Both the position numbers and the translations under genes were made by a program. The notes under the pieces are model-generated. The model did no database searches, had not been told where the DNA came from, and saw only the letters and a program-made list of their open reading frames with translations. A stretch of 64,000 nt of DNA. Source: Schistosoma haematobium (Eukaryota > Platyhelminthes > Trematoda > Strigeidida > Schistosomatidae). Where the stretch lies: assembly GCF_000699445.3 (NCBI RefSeq), contig NC_067195.1:17803287-17867286 (forward strand), written 5' to 3'. Below are positions 11,098 through 21,722 of this stretch, piece after piece (the first letter of the stretch is position 1; each line of letters begins with the position of its first letter).

Positions 11098-11637
11098 GAG
11101 TTTTCTCACATTGTAAACGCAAATTACATCAAGCCTCATTTTAAGAGTTAAATCAAATCAACATAATTAACCATCGTTTAAAATGCATCTTACCTACCAA
11201 TGTAATATTTATACTAATATAGAATGAACAGTATTATTCAACCTGTAATGAATGAAGTTACAAGTGTATATAGTGCATAGGCTAACATACTTTTATTTGA
11301 TTGAATTTATTGAAATAATAAGTTAAAAAAATATTCACATTAATTCCCTTTCATTGTAAAGAGTGACAGTTAATAAAGTTGAAAATTAGACAGGTAAAAA
11401 TGCTGTTAACTTCAATTAGTAACAGTTCTGTTTATTGATTATTTTATACCTTAGAAAAAAACCCATTAAATCATTTTCTTTTTTTTCCTTTTTGATTGAA
11501 TAAACGTGAATTGATGACATTTTGAAATCCATAGTTCCTGTTTAATTTGTCCAAATTAACTTATTGAAACTAATTCTTTTGCGAACATTAATTAATTTAA
11601 TAATTGAAGAAACAGTAATCACATTCATAAGCAATGG
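11096..11637. other. AT-rich spacer
   Basis: Nothing recognised. Confidence 0.5.
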
Positions 11638-11925
11638 GATTTGTGGAGATTGTAGTATCGTGAAAGTTGAATTCGCGAGTCCATCTAAGCTAGACCATCA
11701 TTGAAAACATAGAAGCACTGGATCAATTGAAGTTGGACATTAACACTATTGGATACCGGCTCATTAATCTACAGGTTAAGGGTTGAGTCTCGTATGCGGA
11801 GTTGTGGATGCGCATTGTTGAGAAGTCCCATACTAGAACAAAATGGCCATTCAATACTTCCAGGTTTTCGATGGGGGTCTAGCTTATATTGACTCATGAA
11901 TTCAGCCGTCAAAAAATTTATAAGC
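11638..11925 (+). repeat. SINE-T inverted pair (antisense tail then sense copy)
   Basis: 11638-11725 is an antisense tail (GGGATTTGTGGAGATTG through GAAGCACTGGA). At about 11726 it switches to a sense copy (TTGAAGTTGGACATTAACAC through TTGACTCATG). The B box is mostly lost. The hammerhead (11810-11865) has TTGAGAA and AAAA in place of the core and is dead. Confidence 0.75.
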
Positions 11926-11949
11926 GCTTGACAGATTTTGTCAATATAT

Positions 11950-12240
11950 ATGTGGTGTAGACACATATATATAGTATGTAGCAGAAATTGGATGTGGAAT
12001 GTTTACCAGCAGAAGATTTAAAGTAAGAAAACAGAATGAAAAGTAGAGAGCTATCGAAATAACGACAGGATTGGAAGAATGATGGAGTATGTGAAAGACA
12101 ACTCAGGGAAGATATGCAAACCATGTATATAATGTATGATTTTCATAAATTACAAGGGCACTGTATAATTTTTTTGCAAAACAATAAATTGCGTTACCGC
12201 GCTTGAGTTTTTGTTTACTAAATATACATATCCCCAAATT
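11950..12240 (+). repeat. R290 repeat, copy 3
   Basis: Landmarks TAGTATGTAGCAGAAATTGG, GGAATG...CAGCAGAAG, AATGTATGATTTTCAT and GAGTTTTTGTTTACTAA follow the family order. The 5' palindrome is decayed. Confidence 0.55.
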
Positions 12241-12245
12241 TACTA

Positions 12246-12620
12246 TTACAAATAGGAATTATTTTTGTTTGTTGACGTTAGCGCATATAGTAGCTTAAGT
12301 AATTTGATGATGGTCATTAAAGTAGCCTAGTAATATGTGGAGGTTTTTTATTAAAACAGTAAATATAGGTAGAAATTCCTAATTTTAAAGTGATTCCGCT
12401 CAGGCTGTACATTCGCTTTACAGTTATATACGTATACATACATAGAAGATCATTAAATCAAACATGATCACCCGAGAATATGTAATATTACTCATGAAGA
12501 ACATACAGTATATCACGATGAATCATAAATAAGTGCTATTTGCACAATGTGTTATTGGTATTAATAGCAAGGTTATCAGTGAATACCTTCAAACAATGGC
12601 TATCTGAAGTTGATAATAAT
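12246..12620. other. AT-rich spacer
   Basis: Nothing recognised. Confidence 0.5.
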
Positions 12621-12624
12621 GATC

Positions 12625-12850
12625 AAATGGCTGAATTCATGAGTCGATATAAACTAGACCCCCATTGCAAATCTGGAAGCATTATACGGCCATTTCGTCC
12701 TAGCATAGGAATCCTAACCAGTGCAAAGTTCACGATCCTGCACGAATGACTCGAACTAAGAACCTTCTGTCTCACGCGCGAACGCCCAGCCTTCAAACCA
12801 ATGAACCGGCATCAAACGGTGTTAATGTCTGACTTCAATCGATCCATGAT
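12625..12850 (-). repeat. SINE-T copy, decayed
   Basis: Antisense copy from AATTCATGAGTCG to CAATCGATCC. The reverse B box is degraded (GACTCGAACTAAG) and the ribozyme core is destroyed. A 69-codon frame at 12540-12749 lies across it and is not a gene. Confidence 0.75.
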
Positions 12851-13747
12851 GTAAGTAAATATAAATTATGCTCTACCAAGTGATAGATTAAGTGAATGCT
12901 TAATCTCAATAGACGAATAGGGATAAACATATATTCATTTAATTAAAAAATGATTCGTTGTTCGTTAGTTATAGAAGTGATGAAAGTAATACGAAAGTGT
13001 TTTAAATACAAAGATTATGATTATTGTGTCAAATCTTATGAGGTGAGCACTAACTACGTTAGATAAACACAATGGAGTGTCATAGGTGACATTTACTGCA
13101 TTAGTTATACTTATTAAATAACTATTACTGAGAAGAATACCTGAAATAGCTATATGTTTTTAGAGCTTCAAACTAAAAGTTACTAATCAATATCTCAGGT
13201 ATGTCCTTTTTTATTACGGATGTAATCACGTGAAGTGATTAAATACACAAAGTGTAAAACAAGAATAATTAATAAATTTCATTTTTGTTATTGACATATC
13301 ACATTTCATTTAAAGCAATTATTAATGTATTATGCAGGAAATCATTAGATATTATCATCATTCGATTAGATACGCTTTTAAAGGCTACATCCTTTTTTGA
13401 CACATAATTAAAGTTACAGTAATAACAGTCAATCATCATAAACATTTTGTGATTTTCATTATTTTTATTAATATCTCTCAAATTATCCTGATTATTTTAT
13501 TGTTCTAAATATAAATGTAGTTAAATATAACCAGTTATTATAGAACCGGATTATCTAATTTTCATTGACAATATTTTAGATTTAAATTTCTGATGATTAT
13601 TCTCTCAGTGGTAACTTCTAATAGTTCTAATACTAAAGAAAAAACATCCACTAGATAATGTCGAACAAATATATATATCGCTGCGTTTTGGCTTTACAGT
13701 AACGATCTAACCGTTAAACATTATTGAAAGTGATATAATAGTCTGCT
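12851..13747. other. AT-rich spacer
   Basis: Nothing recognised. Confidence 0.5.
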
Positions 13748-13874
13748 AATGAAGGGGTTTTGTGCAGATTTTAGTAATTTCAATGGTAGAAATCATGAGT
13801 CAATTGAAACTAGACCACCATGGAAAACATGGAAGCACTGGAAGGCCGTTTCGTCTTAGCATGGGACTTCTCAG
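13748..13874 (-). repeat. SINE-T copy interrupted by the LTR element, part 1
   Basis: Antisense SINE-T tail and ribozyme half (AAGGGGTTTTGTGCAG through ATGGGACTTCTCAG), cut at the LTR retrotransposon. It resumes at 18955 with CTCAGCAGTGCGCATCC. The split falls in the ribozyme core. Confidence 0.9.
13870..13874. repeat. Target site duplication CTCAG (left)
   Basis: CTCAG immediately precedes the 5' LTR and is repeated at 18955-18959 after the 3' LTR. A 5-bp duplication is typical of Ty3/gypsy integrases. Confidence 0.9.
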
Positions 13875-14358
13875 TGTTGGGGACGATAGATCCCCAAACT
13901 CATATTTTTAAATTTTATCTTATCGATCATCGAATCGATTAAATGTTAGATATTTTTATTGGGGTCAATTCATGAACTATCGATTAAAGGCGCAAATAGG
14001 TCAATTGATGAACTATCGATTAAATGTACAAATAGGTCAATTGATGAACTATCGATTAAATGTTCAAATAGCAGTCAATTGTTGATTAATGTTCAAAAAT
14101 CTTCCATGACAATATCGATTGTAAATATTTGTATAAATACGCTTGACTTGTATGCTTGATCTGATCTGCCTGCCTGACTTGTTATCTGCTGTTGTCTGTA
14201 GAATACACTTTCTACACCTTACCCAGACTTCTTGATCGAGTTAGCAGAGTTGGGGACAACGGACCAGAATAGGCTATCGAGTCGCTGAATCATTGATCCT
14301 TCGTTCGTTCGAGTAAGACGCATCAGTAATCGCATTCAAGCAATAACGAAGCATAACA
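13875..14358 (+). repeat. 5' LTR
   Basis: 484 bp, from TGTTGGGGACGATAG to GCATAACA. It has three tandem 36-bp units (13963-13998, 13999-14034, 14035-14070), each built on GGTCAATTGATGAACTATCG. A TATA-like TATAAATA lies near 14131. The terminal ~60 bp (14300-14358) differ strongly from the 3' LTR although both end in GCATAACA. Confidence 0.93.
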
Positions 14359-14360
14359 AA

Positions 14361-14374
14361 TTGGCGACGGTGGT
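14361..14374 (+). promoter_or_regulatory. Primer binding site
   Basis: TTGGCGACGGTGGT starts two bases after the LTR end. TGG matches the complement of a tRNA CCA end. A tRNA-Trp-type primer is possible by analogy to the CsRn1 group, but the tRNA was not checked. Confidence 0.7.
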
Positions 14375-14382
14375 TTTGAATT

Positions 14383-15300
14383 ATGGACCCTGCCAAACTT
14401 GAACTGTTACTTGAACAGCAGCTAAAATTGATGCAAATGTTAATGGAGACCAAGGTTACGCCTCCCTTACAGCCAAGCACGTCTAGTTCAACCACGGCAC
14501 CATCAGTAGATGGCATAGCAAATAGCATAGCTGAATTTCATTACGATCCTGATTCTAATGTTACTTTTGAGATGTGGTTCAGGCGATATGAAGATCTATT
14601 TAAATTTGATTTCGCCAATCAAGATGATGCTTGGAAAGTGCGGCTGCTACTTCGTAAACTGGGTGCAAATGAGCTGGACAAGTATTGCAATCTGATCTTG
14701 CCGTTGAACCCACGAGACCGATCATTTGCAGACACAATTCAAACATTAATCCAACATTTCGGCGATAACTCGTCACTGTTTAATACTCGTTATCGTTGCT
14801 TGAAGCTAACTATGAACGAAGATGATGATTTTCTTACGCATGTGGGCGTCGTCAACCGCGAATGCGAACGCTTCCGGTTAAAGTCCTTGACTGAAGATCA
14901 GTTTAAGGCCCTGATACTTATTTGCAGCCTACAGCACCAAAAGTTCAGTGACTTACGAACAAGGCTATTAAGTCGTTTAGATCAAGAGCCAAAACTCACC
15001 CTGAACGATATAGCTAATGAATATCAACGTCTCATCAATCTGCAACGAGACACTTCTATGGTCCAGAGTGGTGGATCTAGCCGATTTGAAGTACGAGCGG
15101 TGCAACAGACACCTCACAAAAACAAACACGTCCCCGCTTCATCCAGTCCATCTCACTCCAGCTCTAGACGACAGACTAAAGCAACTCCTCCTGCTCCTTG
15201 CTGGCAATATGGTGCATGGCACTACGTTCGAAACTGCCCATTTAATCAACATCGATGCAAGAAGTGTAAGGTTATTGGTCATAAGATGGTTTTTGTCTGA
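14383..15300 (+). pseudogene. gag: gag (nucleocapsid/capsid), frameshifted
   Basis: A 305-residue frame opening with ATG only 24 bases after the LTR. Residues about 60-225 carry the capsid-like region (FEMWFRRYEDLF, then RLLLRKLGANE). A basic Ser-rich linker follows, then a Cys/His zinc-knuckle region at 273-300 (C273, H281, C286, C292, C295, H300). The residue expected to be the second Cys of the first finger is Tyr276 (codon TAT, 15208-15210). The frame runs into a stop at 15298-15300 shortly after the GHK of the second knuckle, where a one-base shift would continue into the protease region, so this is a decay frameshift near 15285-15290. Gag packages element RNA in cytoplasmic particles; this copy is unlikely to. 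Confidence 0.88.
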
Positions 15301-16882
15301 CGAAGAAGACTCCAAGTCAATCCAGAAATACCAAAAAGACCCTTCCTAGATCCCGCACCAATTCATTGAGCTTAGTATCTTCGTGTCAAAGCTCATCACC
15401 AAGTCAGAGAAAATTTATTACTGTTAACATTAATGGGCATTCATCTAAATTACAAATAGATACAGAATCAGATGTCACTATCCTTTCTCGTAAGACTTGG
15501 ATCAAAATGGGCAGCCCAAACTTGCAGCATACAACGCAAAAGTCTCGTACTGCGTGTGGTAACTACCTTCACCTGCTAGGACAAATGGAATGTACAGTCA
15601 CTTTCCGTGATTTGGCATTTGTTGGGGTATGCTACATAACGCCAGCTGACCTAAATTTGCTCGGGTTAGATTGGTTCGACCACTTAAATTTAGCTGATGT
15701 CCCGTTGAATACCATATGCAACCTGGTATCACAACCCCAACTACGACAACAACCACACGACTTGGAAGCTTATACGAGGAACCTAATGACGCAGTTTTCG
15801 ACTATTTTCCGACCTGGATTGGGTCGCTGCTCTGCCATGAAAGCAACACTTCGATTGAAAACTGGGGCTAAGCCTGTTTTTCGCCCAAAGAGACCTGTCC
15901 CTTATGCAACATTACAAACAGTAGATGAAGAGTTGAACCGCCTTCAACAACAAGGAGTTATCACTCCCGTTTCCTACTCTGCATGGGCAGCACCTATTGT
16001 GGTTATTAAGAAGGCCAACGGCACGATACGTATATGTGCTGACTTTTCAACAGGTCTCAATGCAGCTCTAGAACAACATCATTATCCCCTGCCTGTTCCC
16101 GCAGACCTATTTACCATGCTGAATGGGGGAAGATTTTTCGCTAAGCTGGATCTAGCTGATGCTTATTTGCAAGTGGAAGTAGATGAAGCATCAAGAGAGC
16201 TGTTAACTATCAATACTCATCGTGGTTTGTTCCAGTATAACCGTCTACCTTTCGGAGTCAAAACTGCACCATCTATTTTCCAGCAACTAATGGATACCAT
16301 CCTATCAGGTATCTCGGGAGTCGCGGCTTATTTGGATGACATTTTAATTGTAGCAACGACATTAGAACAGCTACGAGAACGCACGACATTGGTACTGCAA
16401 CGCATCAGTGACAACGGTTTCCGGTTACGCCTAGAGAAATGCCAGTTTTATTTGCAGTCGGTAAAATACTTGGGGTTCATTTTCGATGCCGACGGCCGCA
16501 GGCCGGATCCTGAGAATATCCGAGCTATCAAACTGATGCCAACTCCTACTAATGTCTCGTCACTACGTTCCTTCCTGGGACTTGTCAGCTATTACTCAGC
16601 GTTCGTTCCATCGATGCATGATATTCGCGCCCCACTGAATAGCTTACTGCAGAAGAACAGCTCTTGGAACTGGACTAAACAGTGTGACGCTGCCTTTTGT
16701 AAACTGAAGTCCATTATTAGTTCGGAATTGCTGTTGACACACTACGATCCAGCCATGCCGATCATCGTAGCTGCAGACGCTTCCGCCTATGGCCTAGGCG
16801 CTGTTATCTCCCATCAGTTCCCGGATGCATCGGAAAAAGCCGTTATGCATGCTGCCCGCACACTAACCCCAGCAGAAAAAAA
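15301..16882 (+). pseudogene. pol: pol part 1: protease, reverse transcriptase, RNase H start
   Basis: Open from 15366 to a stop at 16893-16895, but the reading probably continues from gag and has no convincing start of its own. The aspartic protease active site is D32-T33-E34 (15459-15467), whereas the family has D-T/S-G, so protease function is probably lost. Reverse transcriptase follows, with KLDLADAYLQV, LPFGVKTAPSIFQ and the catalytic YLDD at 16329-16340, all intact. RNase H begins at AADASAYGLGAV. Frame is lost in a run of seven A (16876-16882); matching RNase H sequence resumes one frame over. Confidence 0.92.
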
Positions 16883-18505
16883 TACAGCCAGATAGAAAAA
16901 GAAGCGCTTGCACTTGTGTTTGCTGTGCGCCGTTTCCACAAGTTCCTGTACGGTCGGAGATTCACGCTTCTCACAGATCACAAGCCTTTACTCGCAATAT
17001 TCGGGTCGAAATCTGGCATTCCAGCTCATTCAGCAAATCGCCTTCAGAGATGGGCTTTAGCACTCTTGGGGTATGATTTCGAAATCCAGTACCGACGCAC
17101 TCAACAATTCGGTCAGGCGGATGCCTTATCACGGCTCATTAGTGACCAGTTGGCGGCTGAGGAAAACACGGTAATCGCATCTCTGCTAGCGGAAGACCAC
17201 GCCGAATGTTATCTGACGACCGCAATACGAACTTTGCCGGTATCTGCAGTGGACATACAAAATGCTTCTAAGAGCGACCCCATCATCAGGATGACTATGA
17301 GCTATGTCACCAACGGTTGGCCGACTAAGAAGTTTGATGGTGATATAAAACAGCTGTATCAGCGGCGGGATTCTCTATGCATTGTGAACGACTGCTTGAT
17401 GTTCGGAGAGAGAGTGGTTGTGCCAGAATCCCTTCGTGCAAAAGTGCTGAAACAGTTCCACCTTGGTCATCCGGGGGTTAGACGAATGAAATCCATAGCC
17501 AGGAGTCATGCGTATTGGCCGCTAATGGATCAACATATAACAGAATTGGTTGGGAAATGTATGCGGTGTCAGCAAGCGGCAAAAATGAACGCCAAAGTTC
17601 CACCAGTTTCATGGCCACAACCTGATCATCCTTGGTCCAGAATACACGTCGACTTTGCAGGCCCGATTAACGGAACCATGTATCTAGTTGTAGTCGACGC
17701 CCTTTCGAAATGGCCTGAAATCAACCCTATCATACCGCCAACGACAACTAAAACAATACAGATCCTCACAGAAATTTTCTCCCGAAATGGTATACCAGAT
17801 GCCATTGTATCTGATAACGGTTCACAGTTTACCTCAAGCCAATTCCAGTCATTCTGTCAACGACTAGCCATAAAGCACTTACGCTCGCCACCATACCACC
17901 CGCAGTCGAATGGGCAAGCAGAAAGGTTTGTGGATACGTTCAAAAGAGCCTTGGCTAAAACAAAAGGGGAGGGGACGCCAGCAGACGCATTGCAAAATTT
18001 CTTATACGTGTATCGAACAACACCAAATGAGATGTTGCCGGAGCGAAAGTCCCCAGCAGAGATCCTAATGGGAAGAAGACTGAAAACGATCCACAGTCTG
18101 ATGCATCCAAGTAATGCACCGACACCAGTACGGACAAAGTTTGAAAAGCGATCCACGTACGAAGTGGGATGTCCGGTGTTTGCCCGTGATTACAGACCGA
18201 CCCATAGTCCATGGACAGAAGCGCGAGTGGTCAGAAGAATTGGTCGAGTCATGTACGAAGTTGAGGTAGGCAGCGACAGGTGGCAACGCCATCGGAATCA
18301 GTTACGCAAACGGTTAGCACCAGACTGCCCATCAACAGAATCAAGTATTCCTCTTGACATCCTGCTAGACACATTCAACTTACCGGCAAACCCACCAAAA
18401 GAAAAACCTCAACAACAAGCTGAAACACGTCACAGACGGTGGCCTATCCGAGAACGGCGAGCAACAGTCAGGATGCAGGTTGACCCCAGGAAAGCCCGCT
18501 ATTAA
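16883..18505 (+). pseudogene. pol: pol part 2: RNase H end and integrase
   Basis: Continues RNase H (TDHKPLLAIF), then integrase. The zinc-binding HHCC domain shows HLGHPG near 17459-17476 and CMRC near 17557-17570. The catalytic triad is complete: D at 17651-17653, D at 17813-17815 and E at 17921-17923, with the last two in D-35-E spacing. A C-terminal domain with RVVRRIGRVMYEVEV (GPY/F-like) ends in a basic tail and a TAA at 18503-18505 that overlaps the polypurine tract. This half is uninterrupted but lacks its own start, so it is counted as the broken second part of pol. Its uninterrupted length argues for a fairly recent insertion. Confidence 0.92.
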
Positions 18506-18516
18506 AGGGGGAGGAG
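18504..18516 (+). promoter_or_regulatory. Polypurine tract
   Basis: AAAGGGGGAGGAG directly abuts the 3' LTR and overlaps the pol stop codon. It is the plus-strand primer for reverse transcription. Confidence 0.92.
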
Positions 18517-18954
18517 TGTTGGGGACGATAGATCCCCAAACTCATATTTTTAAATTTTATCTTATCGATCATCGAATCGATTAAATGTTAGATATTTTTA
18601 TTGGGGTCAATTCATGAACTATCGATTAAAGGCGCAAATAGGTCAATTGATGAACTATCGATTAAATGTTCAAATAGCAGTCAATTGTTGATTAATGTTC
18701 AAAAATCTTCCATGACAATATCGATTGTAAATATTTGTATAAATACGCTTGACTTGTATGCTTGATCTGATCTGCCTGCCTGACTTGTTATCTGCTGTTG
18801 TCTGTAGAATACACTTTCTACACCTTACCCAGACTTCTTGATCGAGTTAGCAGAGTTGGGGACAACGGACCAGAATAGGCTATTGAGTCTCTGAATCCTT
18901 GATCCGATCGATAAGTCACTGTCATATAATCGGCAGTCCCTTTGAGGCATAACA
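18517..18954 (+). repeat. 3' LTR
   Basis: 438 bp. Essentially identical to the 5' LTR through about 18880, except that it has two rather than three 36-bp units (18605-18640, 18641-18676). A few substitutions then appear and the last 49 bp (18906-18954) are strongly diverged, sharing only short words and the GCATAACA end. Confidence 0.93.
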
Positions 18955-19240
18955 CTCAGCAGTGCGCATCCACGATCCTGCACCCCGTGAGACTCGAACC
19001 TAGGACCTGTCAGTCTTTCGCGCGAGCGATAAACCATTAGACTACTGAGCCGGTCGGCATCCAACGGTGTTAATGTTTAACTTCAACCAATTCACGAAAT
19101 TGCGCCACCGTCACCATTGTCTTCAGTGAGTTGATATCTCACAACAGACCTGGTTGAACTCCACTGGCCATTGCTTCTCACTAGAACTCCAGGAGTATCT
19201 CTTGAAGTCAGTCACTAGTGAGCAGATGATTATTATCAGA
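18955..19240 (-). repeat. SINE-T copy interrupted by the LTR element, part 2
   Basis: Starts with the second CTCAG target duplication. It continues with the tRNA-like head on the minus strand (reverse B box GACTCGAACCTAGG) and the complete upstream module to CAGTCACTAGTGAGCAG. A 79-codon frame (18825-19064 -) crosses the LTR/SINE border and is not a gene. Confidence 0.9.
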
Positions 19241-20905
19241 GAGGTTATAATGACAATTAGGCACTATTTTTGGCATAGTTAAGTCATAAATAACGAAACA
19301 GTTTTAAAGTCTAACAATGAAACGTCTAGTTTAATTATTATTTATACATGGGACGTTTGTTTAATTTGAACATTTTAATCATAAATAGACACCATTACTG
19401 TGTAACCAAACTAATAAGAGAATGAATTCTAAGATTTAAATACAAATTTACGTGATACTAAACTGTAAAATAAATTGAAACCTCTTCGTAAATATAGTCA
19501 AGATATAGGTCTTATAGATCTTTAAACAATCATTATGTAAGTAAGTTTTAGTAAAAAACTAAATAATTTACTATCTGGCACCATAAAACATGATAACGTC
19601 CTGAATGTTTATTTACATATTACTCCAAGCATACATTACCATAGTGACCAAAGCACCAAGCCTTTACTTTATCATCACTGTTTTCTATGTATAAATCTAA
19701 CAACATATTAGATTAGTTAGGGTTGTGCCAATGAGAATTAACTGACAAATAATGGACAGAACACATTTTATTGAGTGAACATTCTAGATGAAACAGATGA
19801 TTGAAACAAATCAGATACTCAGCATTGGAATTAATGATCTGTTTACATTCACTTTTGGATGATCATGCTAGATAATATGGTGGGTTAAACATTTGGAAAA
19901 ATCACGCTTTTTTTTAGGTAATACAATATTCATTCACAGAAGGAAGTAAACATCTGTCCTTGTTAGATTATTTTTATGGATACACATATTTGTAATGCAT
20001 AAATCAACAGACTAAGCATTCCACGTAGTCTGAAGAAATGTACTTCTGTACTAAATAGTCAAAAATAGTCAGTTAGTTTATTTGAGTTAATTTCTTCATA
20101 AGACTTATACAACACAGGTGAATTGGATTCATTTAAAAGGATCTAAAATGATTTATAATCATACATTAACCAAGTATGTTTTGGAAAAGCTATGTGATTA
20201 TTGCAGTAATTATTCATGTATGGTTCATAACAGTTACCAAGGAAATACTGTTAATAATATTATTACTACATAATTGATTTTTATCCCAACTATATCAGTC
20301 AATCAAGGTTAGATTAAGAGGTTGAAGTATTTTCTCAGAAAAACAACATAAACGGTACACTGTACCTAAATACTGTTCTGCTATCAAATAACATTGTTAT
20401 CAACCACTCTCTCTCTCTTTTCATCTCTTTATATAAAAGATAAACTCATTATCATTTACGTTTATGGAAGTTCTAACTAAATGAAGATTGAATTAAATGT
20501 AGCTTAGAGCATTTTAAATATAAAAGTAAGAGGGAAAAATCTAACAAAGATAAAAGTTTTCTGTTTTAATTGATGCAATAAAATTCAATTAGTTTCCATA
20601 AATTAAAAATCAAAAAAAACTTGATAACACTTAATGATATAAAAGAATTTGAAACTAAATCGTTAACAAAGAAGCAGTCTAGCGATAACCGTCTTTCTAC
20701 TGATAAATCTATCTAGATAAAAACGAACAAACAAAACTATTATTATTATTATTATAGTCGATGATGATCATCGAATCAAATTGAAAAACAGTAATAGTTA
20801 GTATAGTGGCATTAAAATTAACTGAGAATTTGGTTAGTAAGCATTTATTGATAATATAAAACATTAACTAGACAAGAATGAAACAAACGTTTTATCTGTT
20901 TGTGC
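19241..20905. other. AT-rich spacer
   Basis: About 1.7 kb with no recognised gene or repeat beyond short simple runs (CTCTCTCT near 20408, ATTATT near 20742). Confidence 0.5.
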
Positions 20906-20907
20906 AC

Positions 20908-21185
20908 AGTCATAGTGTGTTGTATTCCATTTAAGTTGAAAGATATAAGTTGTGGGTAACACAAATCAGATGTGGAATGCCTGACAGGAGAAGGTTGAGA
21001 AGATTGAATTATAAAGAACGAGAATGTAAACAGAGAGTAATTGTAATAGAAATGAAGGAACGATAAAGTGAGAGACAATTGATAGAAGATTCGCAAATGA
21101 GTTATGTAATGCATGGTTTCTCATATATTGCGAAATAACTCTGTAATTTTGTTTTGAACAATAAATTTTTTATCAACACTAAATT
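20908..21185 (+). repeat. R290 repeat, copy 4
   Basis: Family landmarks GGAATGCCTGACAGGAGAAGG, GAGAGTAATTG, GACAATTGATAGAAG and AATAACTCTGTAATTTTG are in order. It ends where the EF-2-like sequence begins. Confidence 0.65.
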
Positions 21186-21593
21186 CCAGGGTGGAAGGAA
21201 GACCTTTACGCAAGTTCCATCCAACGAATTATAATTATGAGTCGTTACGTAGAAGTGACTAAAGATTTTCCATATGGAGACACCTGTGGATTAGTGGGAG
21301 TAGACCAGTTCATTGTCAAAACTGGCACCATTACAATATTCAGACAGGCTCGTACTTTCAAGCAAATAACATTTAGTGTCAGTCTTGTAGTCCGCGTTAC
21401 AGCCCAATATCAAACCCTTACTTATTCGCCGAAGCTTGTTGAAGACTGAAACCGTCTTGACAAAAGTTATCCTATGGTTTAGATAACTTCGGAGAAGTCG
21501 GGTAAACATATCATTGCAGGTGCTGGTGATCTATACATTGAAAATTTGCCTAAAGTGTCTCAAGGATGATTATGTTTGCATTCCTTTTAAGAT
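21186..21593 (+). pseudogene. Elongation factor 2 (EF-2) pseudogene fragment
   Basis: Reading from 21186 gives PGWKEDLYASSIQR, then SRYVEVTKDFPYG, CGLVGVDQFIVKTGTI, PKLVED and, after breaks, GKHIIAGAGDLYIE and ICLKCLKDDYVCIPFK. These are in the order and spacing of EF-2 domains III-IV, the ribosomal translocase GTPase. It is broken by TGA at 21447-21449, a TAG near 21480 and a one-base shift near 21543. It ends abruptly at an R290 fragment. No introns are seen across ~135 codons and only an internal part of the gene is present, which fits a retrocopied, truncated pseudogene. It is not a functional gene. Confidence 0.85.
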
Positions 21594-21722
21594 AGAAGAT
21601 TTGAAAATAAAGTATTCGATGTATAGTTTTTCACATTCTACGAAAGAACTCCGTAATTTTGTACTGAACATCAAATTGACCATTCCCACCAAGTCTTTGT
21701 TCATTACAATAGTGGTATAACG
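21594..21722 (+). repeat. R290 repeat, copy 5 (right half)
   Basis: Starts mid-family at GATAGAAGATTTGAAAATAAAG and runs to TTCATTACAATAGTGGTATAAC. It is joined directly to the EF-2 fragment. Confidence 0.65.

Larger units (their letters stand above)
13875..18954 (+). mobile_element. Ty3/gypsy LTR retrotransposon, near complete
   Basis: A 5,080-bp element with two LTRs, PBS, gag, pol (protease, reverse transcriptase, RNase H, integrase), polypurine tract and 5-bp target duplications. Domain order with integrase last defines Ty3/gypsy. The tiny gap between PBS and gag and the TGGCGAC-type PBS recall the CsRn1 group of trematode elements, and the length is close to that of the schistosome Saci gypsy elements; that identification is from memory and unverified. 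It is visibly richer in G+C than its surroundings. Two frameshifts and several lost motif residues mean this copy cannot make its own functional Gag-Pol. Confidence 0.95.

Noticed and set aside
13959..14159. A frame with peptide repeats resembling a repeat protein.
   Set aside because: It is the translation of the 36-bp tandem units in the 5' LTR.
16870..16900. A7 followed by T at the pol frame break could be a programmed -1 frameshift site (A AAA AAT).
   Set aside because: It lies in the middle of the RNase H domain, where no gypsy element places a frameshift, and a single inserted A explains it. It is treated as decay or a base-call error in a homopolymer.
17857..18292. Three overlapping minus-strand frames within pol.
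   Set aside because: Antisense to integrase with intact catalytic residues. No start context or motif of their own.
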